Shown in pieces: positions 25,416-32,286 of a stretch of 64,000 bases of DNA (positions are counted from its first letter, which is position 1; the number at the start of each line of letters is the position of its first letter). A model generated the notes under the pieces. That model saw only the letters and a program-made list of their open reading frames with translations. It did no database searches and was not told where the DNA came from. The position numbers were made by a program, and so were the translations under genes. Source of the DNA: Bacteroidota bacterium (GTDB lineage: Bacteria > Bacteroidota > Bacteroidia > Palsa-948); the NCBI GenBank assembly GCA_016195025.1, contig JACQAL010000052.1:1-64000 (forward strand), read 5' to 3'.

Positions 25416-26852
25416 ATGACCTCCATTAAAAAATCACCCGCGCCTTCTGAAAATGAAAATGTAGTGGCGCTATGCAAAAAGAATTCCAACTTTTCTTCCT
25501 TCGGGCTTTCACCGGCAGAAATTTCCTACGTGAAAAATGAATTTGAGAAGAAGGATAAAAAAATGGTGGTGCTCAATCAACTCAGGCGCATAATTATTCT
25601 TCAACTGCTGGAGAAAAAAGCAAAAGAACACCAAACCCTCGAAGCGCTGCGCAAAGCGGGAGATAAGATTTCTTCTTACCTGAACGAAAACAAAAAAGAA
25701 GCAGTGGTGATTGCAGATGGAGTGAACGATGGCAAAGCAACGCTCGCACTTGCCGAAGGAATTGCGCTGGGCAATTATCAGTTCATTAAATACAAAACCA
25801 AAGAAGTTGAAAAGGAAAAACATTCGCTTGCAACCATTTTCATCCATTCGAAAAAAGTTTCTCTGAAAGATATTGAGCAGTTGCAAATAGTGCTGGATTC
25901 GGTAATGGAAGCGCGCTCGCTGGTGAACGAACCCGTGAGCACGCTCAATGCAAATGCGCTTGCCAAAGAATTTCAGCGCCTCGGCAAAGAAGCGGGATTC
26001 AAAGTAACCGTGTTCGAGAAAACAAAAATAGAAGCGCACCGCATGGGCGGATTGCTCGCGGTGAACCAGGGAAGCATTGACCCGCCCACCTTCACCATCA
26101 TGGAATGGAAACCCGCGCGCGTGAAAAATAAAAAACCCGTTGTGCTCGTGGGAAAAGGAGTAGTGTACGATACAGGCGGATTAAGTTTGAAGCCCACGCC
26201 CAACTCGATGGATTACATGAAGTGCGACATGGCGGGTTCTGCCGCGGTGGGCTGCACTATGTACGCCATTGCAAAAGCAAAACTTCCCGTGCACGTGATT
26301 GGATTGGTTCCCGCAACGGATAATCGTCCCGGAGGAAATGCATACGCACCGGGCGATATAATAAATATGTATGACGGGCAAAAAGTGGAAATGCTCAATG
26401 CTGATGCCGAAGGCAGAATGATTCTTGCCGATGCGCTCGCGTGGGCGAAGCAATATAATCCTGAATTAGTGATTGACCTTGCCACGCTCACAGGCGCTGC
26501 TGCTGCGGCTGTCGGAACTTTTGGAATGGTGGCAATGGGCACCGCCAGCGAAGCGCAGAAAAATAAACTGAAGGCAAGCGGAAATAACGTGCATGAGCGC
26601 CTGGCGGAATTTCCCTTCTGGGAAGAATACGATGACCTTATTAAATCTGACATTGCCGATATGAAAAACATTGGAGGACCGCACGGAGGAGCGATTACTG
26701 CCGGAAAATTTCTCGCGCGCTTCACTTCTTATCCGTGGATTCATTTAGATATTGCCGGTCCTGCTTTTCTTCCCTCGAGAGATTCTTACAGGGGAAAAGG
26801 CGGAACAGGAACGGGAGTGAGGTTGCTGTTTGACTTCCTGAAGAATTATTGA
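25416..26852 (+). CDS. Leucyl aminopeptidase family protein (M17)
   Basis: 478 aa from the ATG at 25416 (MTSIKKSPAPSEN). The frame stays open further upstream to 25275, but that overlaps divergent mqnC. The C-terminal catalytic domain carries the M17 signature residues: VGKGVVYDTGGLSLKP (metal- and substrate-binding Lys and Asp) and NADAEGRMILADALA, a form of NTDAEGR with Ala for Thr. GGPHGGAITAGKFLARF is also typical. It removes N-terminal residues from peptides in the cytoplasm. The stop codon touches the left arm of the repeat-flanked four-helix-bundle unit. Confidence 0.93.
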   Translation: MTSIKKSPAPSENENVVALCKKNSNFSSFGLSPAEISYVKNEFEKKDKKMVVLNQLRRIIILQLLEKKAKEHQTLEALRKAGDKISSYLNENKKEAVVIADGVNDGKATLALAEGIALGNYQFIKYKTKEVEKEKHSLATIFIHSKKVSLKDIEQLQIVLDSVMEARSLVNEPVSTLNANALAKEFQRLGKEAGFKVTVFEKTKIEAHRMGGLLAVNQGSIDPPTFTIMEWKPARVKNKKPVVLVGKGVVYDTGGLSLKPTPNSMDYMKCDMAGSAAVGCTMYAIAKAKLPVHVIGLVPATDNRPGGNAYAPGDIINMYDGQKVEMLNADAEGRMILADALAWAKQYNPELVIDLATLTGAAAAAVGTFGMVAMGTASEAQKNKLKASGNNVHERLAEFPFWEEYDDLIKSDIADMKNIGGPHGGAITAGKFLARFTSYPWIHLDIAGPAFLPSRDSYRGKGGTGTGVRLLFDFLKNY

Positions 26853-26880
26853 GTGAGAGAGTTGATGAGTTATTGAGTTT
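26851..26880 (+). repeat. Left arm of an inverted repeat around the four-helix-bundle gene
   Basis: GAGAGAGTTGATGAGTTATT then GAGTTT. It matches the complement of 27284-27310 (AATGAGTTGATGAGTGGTTG then AGTT) with the shared core GAGTTGATGAGT and TTGAGTT. Confidence 0.7.
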
Positions 26881-26899
26881 AACAACAAATACAGAATAC

Positions 26900-27271
26900 A
26901 TGACAAATGCTGAGTTTGCCGAATATTTTAAAAATCGGACAAAAAAATTTGCGTTAAACATCATTAAAAATTTTCAGAAACTTCCTAAAACAGATGAGGC
27001 AAGGATAATAGGGAAACAATTATTAAGATCAGCTACTTCGACTGCGGCAAATTACAGAGCGGTATGTCGTGCAAGGTCTGACGCAGAATTTTTTTCTAAG
27101 CTTAGCATTGTTGTGGAAGAAGCAGATGAATCTGTTTTTTGGTTAGAAATATTATTAGAATCAGAAATAATTATTGATTCGGAAATATCAAATACTAAGT
27201 CTTTATTAAAAGAAGCAAATGAAATTTTATCGGTTGTTTCTTCATCCCGAAAAACCATGAGAAACGGATAA
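26900..27271 (+). CDS. Four-helix-bundle protein (23S rRNA intervening-sequence family)
   Basis: 123 aa from ATG 26900 (MTNAEFAEYFKNRTKKFA). The frame is also open from a TTG at 26849, but those codons lie in the repeat arm. The sequence fits the S23/TIGR02436 four-helix-bundle family: LLRSATSTAANYRAVCRARS and FSKLSIVVEEADESVFWLE are hallmark segments. These small proteins are known from intervening sequences in 23S rRNA genes and as dispersed orphan genes; their function is not established. Here the gene stands alone between an aminopeptidase and pdxA, flanked by inverted repeats (26851-26880 and 27277-27316), so it may move as a unit. Confidence 0.88.
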   Translation: MTNAEFAEYFKNRTKKFALNIIKNFQKLPKTDEARIIGKQLLRSATSTAANYRAVCRARSDAEFFSKLSIVVEEADESVFWLEILLESEIIIDSEISNTKSLLKEANEILSVVSSSRKTMRNG

Positions 27272-27276
27272 TTGCC

Positions 27277-27316
27277 TTTAACTCTTTAACTCAACCACTC
27301 ATCAACTCATTAACTT
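27277..27316 (+). repeat. Right arm of the inverted repeat around the four-helix-bundle gene
   Basis: TTTAACTCTTTAACTCAACC then ACTCATCAACTCATTAACTT. The complement shares GAGTTGATGAGT-NN-TTGAGTT with the left arm. It ends 3 bp before the pdxA start codon. Confidence 0.7.
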
Positions 27317-27319
27317 AAA

Positions 27320-28366
27320 ATGTCAGAAAAAATAAAAGTAGGCATCACGCAAGGCGACACGAATGGAATCGGGCTGGAAGTGATTATCAAAACTTTTTCT
27401 GATTCCGCCATGCTTGAAATGTGCACGCCTGTGCTTTTCAGTTCGCAGAAAACATTTTCATATCACCGGAAAGCGCTTAATACCGAAATGCGTTTCAACC
27501 CCATTCGCAATATCGAGCAAGCCGCGCATAAACAATTCAACATATATAATGTATACGAAGAAGAAATAAATATTGAATTCGGAAAATCTACGGAGACAGC
27601 CGGCAAGTATGCGCTTAAATCCATTGAAGCCGCCTGCGAAGCATTGGAGCAAAAAAAAATTGATGTGCTCGTTACTGCTCCCATTAACAAGCACAACATT
27701 CAATCGGAAAATTTTCAGTTCAAGGGGCACACCGAGTATCTGGAGATGCGCTTCAAATCAAATGCGCTTATGCTGATGTGCGCAGATAAAGTGAGAGTGG
27801 GAGTTGTAACCGGTCATGTTCCGCTTGCAAATGTTTCCGCCATTATCAGTGAAGAAAAGATTTTGCAGAAAATAAAAATCATGAACAAAACCCTCGTTGA
27901 AGATTTCGGAATTCGCAAACCGAAAATAGCGGTGCTCGGATTGAATCCTCATGCAGGCGATAACGGAACAATCGGTGGAGAAGAAAATGCGGTGATTGTT
28001 CCCGCCATTGCAAAAGCGAAAAATGAAAACCTCACTGTGCTCGGTCCGTATTCTGCCGATGGATTTTTCGGAAGCGGCATGCAGCATAAATTTAGCGCGG
28101 TGCTCGCCATGTACCACGACCAGGGGCTTGTTCCGTTCAAAGCACTGGCGTTTGATTCGGGAGTGAATTATACCGCAGGGCTTTCCATCATCCGCACTTC
28201 TCCCGACCATGGCGTGGGATATGATATTGCAGGAAAAAACCTTGCATATGAATCTTCTTTCCGCTCTGCCGTTTATCTTGCCTGCGATATTTTCAGAACG
28301 CGCAACGGATGGAAACAAATGACCGCTAATCCGCTGAAGCATTACGCGCAGAGCGAGCGGGAATAA
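27320..28366 (+). CDS. pdxA: 4-hydroxythreonine-4-phosphate dehydrogenase
   Basis: 348 aa, normal length. PdxA motifs are present: start KVGITQGDTNGIGLEV, then VLVTAPINKHNI, metal-binding histidines in FKGHTEYL, MYHDQGLVPFK and TSPDHGVGYDIAGK. It oxidises 4-phosphohydroxy-L-threonine in the DXP-dependent pathway to pyridoxal phosphate, in the cytoplasm. Its start lies 3 bp from the right repeat arm of the four-helix-bundle unit, so its leader and perhaps its promoter are supplied by the repeat. It may be transcribed from the upstream aminopeptidase gene. Confidence 0.95.
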   Translation: MSEKIKVGITQGDTNGIGLEVIIKTFSDSAMLEMCTPVLFSSQKTFSYHRKALNTEMRFNPIRNIEQAAHKQFNIYNVYEEEINIEFGKSTETAGKYALKSIEAACEALEQKKIDVLVTAPINKHNIQSENFQFKGHTEYLEMRFKSNALMLMCADKVRVGVVTGHVPLANVSAIISEEKILQKIKIMNKTLVEDFGIRKPKIAVLGLNPHAGDNGTIGGEENAVIVPAIAKAKNENLTVLGPYSADGFFGSGMQHKFSAVLAMYHDQGLVPFKALAFDSGVNYTAGLSIIRTSPDHGVGYDIAGKNLAYESSFRSAVYLACDIFRTRNGWKQMTANPLKHYAQSERE

Positions 28367-28508
28367 TTTTTATTTATCTGAAAACCTTTTAACATTTCTA
28401 CCTTATTATAATGTATTCCTCAGAGCTTCCATGAGAAAATTTCTCAGCACTTAAGATACTTCGAATGGAAACCAATTGTAATGAGAATCAAATAAACAAG
28501 GCAAAATG

Positions 28509-28541
28509 TTCGACCAATGCCTAAAAAACTTCGACTAATAC
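28509..28541 (+). promoter_or_regulatory. Direct-repeat operator candidate
   Basis: TTCGACCAATGC and TTCGACTAATAC match at 10 of 12 positions and are spaced 21 bp, two helical turns. The second ends one base before the TTG of the predicted -33 box, a usual place for an activator site. Confidence 0.4.
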
Positions 28542-28572
28542 TTGACTTTTGGCGATTAATGTTGTTCCTTTG
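28542..28572 (+). promoter_or_regulatory. Predicted promoter of the C1 peptidase gene
   Basis: TTG (28542-28544), 20 bases, TTCCTTTG (28565-28572), one mismatch from TAnnTTTG. The leader would be about 140 bases. Confidence 0.35.
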
Positions 28573-28722
28573 TTCTTGAGTTCATAGAAATTCTCTTTCA
28601 CGTTCTTAATTTACTGCCGCGCTTTCAGCACTGAGAAGGTTTGATTGGAAAACAAAAACATCAACCTACATCCGGTGAAATTCGCAAAAGCGAATATTAC
28701 CGGGCGTAAAAAATTATCTCTT

Positions 28723-31083
28723 ATGAAAAAACATTTAAAATGTTTGTTTGCGATTCTCGCAACATTGTTCGCTTTCAGCGGGCAGGCAGGAAACTTTGTG
28801 CAGGTCACACAAAGTAATTCAGGGCAATCAGTTCAAATTGCCGCCAATCAGGTTTTAGAAATACAACTACCCAGAAGACCGTCTACCGGTTATATCTGGA
28901 CTGAAATTTCTGCTTCTGTTAATCAGGCACAGCGCTCCGTTTCAAAAATTGGAGAGGATGAGTGGATAGCTGATCCCGCGGCTCCTGTAATGAAAAATGG
29001 CAAGCACATGGTTGGACAATCCGGCACTCAAATTATCAGATATGCTGGCACTTCTCAGGGAACCACTACTCTTTCATTTGAATTAAAACGCCCATGGGAA
29101 AAAAATACTCCTATGGATTATTTTACCATCACGGTTGTGTCGGATGGAAAATATACAGGAAGTTATTCTCCTGCAAAAAAAAACACAAGTGATATAAGTA
29201 ACCATAAAACATTTACACCGCTTGGAGTCCCAACTACAGTCGATTGGCGTTCACAATGCCCGCCCGTAGAAAACCAGGGAGGTTGCGGAGATTGCTGGGC
29301 GTATGCATCTGTTGGAGTTTTTGAATGTAACATGAAAATTATTGATAACGTTACAAAAGATCTTTCAGAAGAATTTGTGACCGATTGTTTCACTCAGTGT
29401 AATGGCTGCAATGGCGGATGGTCTGCATTAGAATGTTGGATGCCCAATTATACCGGAGCCAACCCTCAGGGAGGAGGGGCTGTTTATGAATCTGATGACA
29501 AAACTACCTGCAATCAAACCGGAAATACAGGAACGTGCGGTTCCTCCGGTTATCCCCATCATGAAACAATTACCAGCCATATTATGGTTCCGAATGAAAA
29601 TGCGAATGGAATTCCTCCGGATGCCGATATGAAAACCGCTATCTATAATTATGGACCAATTTGGATAGCTTATGATGCTTCAACCAATAGTAATACACAA
29701 AATTATTCTGGCGGAGTAATAACAGGAAGCGGGACAAATGTAGACCATGCTGTTATTATTGTTGGATATAAAGACGACAACTCTGTTCCCGGTGGCGGAT
29801 ATTGGATAGTGCGAAATTCATGGGGGTCAGGTTTTGGATTGAATGGGTATTTTTATATGTCTTATGGCTCTTATTCTATTGGAACCGAGGCAGAATACAT
29901 TAATTATAAAGGAGGCATATCTTATGCTGCATTAGATGCCGGAACTTCTGCTATTATTTCCCCCAATGGCACCATTTGCAATACAACATTCACACCTCAG
30001 GTAACAATCGAAAATTTTGGAACAAGCACTCTCACATCTTGCACCATTCTTTATCATGTGGACAATCAAGCCAATCTAAGTCATGCATGGACGGGTTCAC
30101 TTGCTAAGGGACAAACTGTGAATGTTACTCTTCCTGCCATGACAGTTTCCGGTGGCTCGCATACATTCACAAGCAGCACCAGCAACCCCAACAGCAGCAC
30201 CGATGGAAACACAAGCAACGACCAGATGCAAAGTTCATTCAATGTTTCAACTACTGCTGCATCGCTTCCCTTGCAGGAAAGTTTTGAAGCCAGCGCCAAT
30301 GTTCCTACCGGATGGACAATTGATGACGAAAGCAGCGATGGTTTCAAATGGGTGGTGAGCACTTCGGTGAGCGGATGGGGAACGGGCACGCACTGCATGG
30401 CGTTTGACAACTGCAGCCCGTCAACCGATATTACCGGAACAAGAGACAGGTTCATTACCACCGCGTATAATTTTTCAAACGCCACTTCCGCGCAAATGAC
30501 TTTTGATGTGGCTTCCACCTATCTTATATTAAACAGCAAAACGTATACGGATACGCTTGCGGTGTTTTATTCTACCAATTGCGGAAGCACATGGAACAAG
30601 ATTTATTATAAAGGCGGAGCCAACCTGGCAACCGCTCCCAATCTGACTGCTGCAGCTCCCACATGCTTTATTCCCACTTCATCGCAATGGCGCACCGAAA
30701 CAGTTAACCTGAATGCGCTGGCAGGGCAAGGCAGCGTGATGTTTTCTTTTGAAAACCGTTCGCAGTGGGCGGAATGGATGTATGTGGACAATATCAATAT
30801 CACTTCGGTAACGGGTGTTGCCGATTTGAATTCACCCGGCAATTTTACTATCTATCCGAACCCTGCCACTTCCTCTATTACAATTGAAGGAAATGTTCAG
30901 TCGGAAAAAATCCGCTACAGCATCTGCAACCTGATTGGCGCGGAAATAAAAGCGGGAGAAATTTCTTCCAGCGGAAATTTGTTCAAAGGAAATATTCCGG
31001 TAAGTGAACTGGCTAACGGAATGTATTTCCTGAAAGTTACCGATGGAGATTCTGTTTGGACTAAAAAGTTAAATAAGCAATAA
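28723..31083 (+). CDS. Secreted papain-family (C1A) peptidase fused to a chagasin-like inhibitor domain
   Basis: 786 aa from the ATG at 28723, which gives a good signal peptide (MKKHLKCLFAILATLFAFSG); the frame is open 26 codons further upstream. Residues about 24-140 look like a chagasin/I42 cysteine-peptidase inhibitor: the binding-loop motif RPSTGYIW (52-59), a later TTTLSFELKRPWEKN. A C1A papain domain follows (170-410) with Gln185, Cys191 (ENQGGCGDCWAYAS), His342 (VDHAVIIVGY) and Asn365 (VRNSWGSGFG). Then come a CARDB-like domain, a MAM-like/jelly-roll domain (540-700) and a T9SS type A sorting domain (715-786). It should be a surface or released peptidase whose inhibitor-like domain acts as a proregion or self-control module (inference). 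Confidence 0.88.
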   Translation: MKKHLKCLFAILATLFAFSGQAGNFVQVTQSNSGQSVQIAANQVLEIQLPRRPSTGYIWTEISASVNQAQRSVSKIGEDEWIADPAAPVMKNGKHMVGQSGTQIIRYAGTSQGTTTLSFELKRPWEKNTPMDYFTITVVSDGKYTGSYSPAKKNTSDISNHKTFTPLGVPTTVDWRSQCPPVENQGGCGDCWAYASVGVFECNMKIIDNVTKDLSEEFVTDCFTQCNGCNGGWSALECWMPNYTGANPQGGGAVYESDDKTTCNQTGNTGTCGSSGYPHHETITSHIMVPNENANGIPPDADMKTAIYNYGPIWIAYDASTNSNTQNYSGGVITGSGTNVDHAVIIVGYKDDNSVPGGGYWIVRNSWGSGFGLNGYFYMSYGSYSIGTEAEYINYKGGISYAALDAGTSAIISPNGTICNTTFTPQVTIENFGTSTLTSCTILYHVDNQANLSHAWTGSLAKGQTVNVTLPAMTVSGGSHTFTSSTSNPNSSTDGNTSNDQMQSSFNVSTTAASLPLQESFEASANVPTGWTIDDESSDGFKWVVSTSVSGWGTGTHCMAFDNCSPSTDITGTRDRFITTAYNFSNATSAQMTFDVASTYLILNSKTYTDTLAVFYSTNCGSTWNKIYYKGGANLATAPNLTAAAPTCFIPTSSQWRTETVNLNALAGQGSVMFSFENRSQWAEWMYVDNINITSVTGVADLNSPGNFTIYPNPATSSITIEGNVQSEKIRYSICNLIGAEIKAGEISSSGNLFKGNIPVSELANGMYFLKVTDGDSVWTKKLNKQ

Positions 31084-31095
31084 GGTTAAAATTAA

Positions 31096-31123
31096 GAAGG
31101 GGGCATCAAGCCCCCTTCTTTTT
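31096..31123 (+). terminator. Rho-independent terminator touching the next start codon
   Basis: GAAGGGGGC (31096-31104), loop ATCAA, GCCCCCTTC (31110-31118), then TTTTT. It follows the C1 peptidase gene by 13 bp and ends only 4 bases before the ATG of the next gene at 31128. Confidence 0.85.
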
Positions 31124-31127
31124 ACCT

Positions 31128-32180
31128 ATGAGAAAATTTTATTTTACTTTTCTGTGCGTAACTGCTTTTCTCTTTAATGTTCAGGCGCAATATATTTTTA
31201 ATGGCTGCAACAATCGCCCGGATTATGGAGATAGTTTAAAAGGAACTACAAGCCAATATGATTCTACAGGCATTGCTCCGGGAAGCAGCGGAGCAAACAT
31301 CACATGGAATTATACGAATCTGACATTGAATAACACGAAACTGATTTCTCATTTATATAAAGACCCGGCAAAAACCAAAGATACTTCCGCTTCAGGTTCA
31401 CCTTTATTTCCCGCTGCTAATCTTGCCGACTTAACTCCTAATGGATTTAATTCTTATTACCAATATACTCCTGACAGCGTAACGTATCTGGGTAATTATA
31501 AGGATGTGCATACGTATGAACTTGTATTTGGTTCGGAAAAACAAAATATCTGTCCTCTCAGTTTTGGAAATAGTTATTACAATTCTTTCTCCGTTCATCC
31601 CATTGGAGTATGTACACATAATTCATACATAAACAGAACAACTACGTATGACGCTTATGGAACGCTTAACATATCCAAGTCAAGTTACGCTGTTGCGCGG
31701 ATAAAAATTGTAGAACAAGAGATAGATTCTTCCTGCACGCCCAACATACCTCCGGAATTTAAATACGATACTACTTATGTGTGGTTTGATATTAATACCG
31801 GTCAGCCGGTTTTTTCATGGAAATATTATTGTGATACCAACCTTCATTACATAAATAAATATGTGGAAGGATATTCTTATTCTCATTTGCCGGCTACCGT
31901 AGTTACAAGTGTTCAGCCGGTTGATGAACAGAAATCTCAGTTTATAGTTTATCCAAACCCTGCAAGCGCTTACGTTGCAATTGAAGGAACAAGCAAATCA
32001 GATAAAGTTTGCTACAGCATCTGCAACATGCTGGGCGCGGAAATAAAAGCGGGAGAAATTTCTTCCAGCGGAAATTCGTTCAAAGGAAATATTCCGGTGA
32101 GCGAACTCGCAAACGGAATGTATATGCTGAAAGTTACCGATGGAACAAACGCATGGACGAAAAAACTCAACAAGCAGTAA
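31128..32180 (+). CDS. T9SS type A cargo protein of unknown function
   Basis: 350 aa. The signal peptide is clear (MRKFYFTFLCVTAFLFNVQA), which fixes the start. The middle (about 25-265) is Tyr/Asn/Thr-rich (NGCNNRPDYGDSLKGTT, NITWNYTNLTLNNTKL) and unfamiliar to me. The last 75 residues are a type A sorting domain (FIVYPNPASAYVAIEG ... GMYMLKVTDGTNAWTKKL) that is nearly the same as that of the C1 peptidase just upstream, including the DNA. The terminator hairpin right before its start leaves no room for its own promoter, so it must be read through from upstream or need a special start. Confidence 0.85.
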   Translation: MRKFYFTFLCVTAFLFNVQAQYIFNGCNNRPDYGDSLKGTTSQYDSTGIAPGSSGANITWNYTNLTLNNTKLISHLYKDPAKTKDTSASGSPLFPAANLADLTPNGFNSYYQYTPDSVTYLGNYKDVHTYELVFGSEKQNICPLSFGNSYYNSFSVHPIGVCTHNSYINRTTTYDAYGTLNISKSSYAVARIKIVEQEIDSSCTPNIPPEFKYDTTYVWFDINTGQPVFSWKYYCDTNLHYINKYVEGYSYSHLPATVVTSVQPVDEQKSQFIVYPNPASAYVAIEGTSKSDKVCYSICNMLGAEIKAGEISSSGNSFKGNIPVSELANGMYMLKVTDGTNAWTKKLNKQ

Positions 32181-32204
32181 CGAACCAGTAATCGTCATGT
32201 TGAG

Positions 32205-32239
32205 AAAGGGCTCTGATTTTTCGGAGCCCTTTTTATTTT
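32205..32239 (+). terminator. Rho-independent terminator
   Basis: AAAGGGCTC (32205-32213), 10-base loop, GAGCCCTTT (32224-32232), followed by TTATTTT. It ends the C1 peptidase/T9SS cargo transcript. Confidence 0.85.
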
Positions 32240-32266
32240 CAGCGAAAAGAAAAAAGAATACTTTTG
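32236..32266 (+). promoter_or_regulatory. Predicted promoter of the amidohydrolase gene
   Basis: TTTT (32236-32239), 19 bases, TACTTTTG (32259-32266), close to TTTG-N19-TAnnTTTG. The leader would be very short (about 14 bases). Confidence 0.5.
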
Positions 32267-32286
32267 TTTTCTTCTAAAGTTCCCCT

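Larger units (their letters stand above)
28367..28722 (+). other. 356-bp intergenic region upstream of the C1 peptidase gene
   Basis: No gene is visible. It holds a 15-bp palindrome TGAGAAAATTTCTCA (28432-28446) and two direct repeats TTCGACCAATGC (28509-28520) and TTCGACTAATAC (28530-28541), 21 bp apart. These abut a predicted promoter (28542-28572). The frame open from 28645 lacks a signal-peptide context and is not the likely start. Confidence 0.6.

Noticed and set aside
25509-26039. 176-codon minus-strand ORF
   Set aside because: It is antisense to the M17 aminopeptidase gene; composition is that of a mirrored Lys/Glu-rich frame.
27758-28342. 194-codon minus-strand ORF
   Set aside because: It is antisense to pdxA and shows no independent signal.
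28645-28722. Upstream start of the C1 peptidase at 28645
   Set aside because: It would put 26 polar residues before the signal peptide; the ATG at 28723 gives a normal one.
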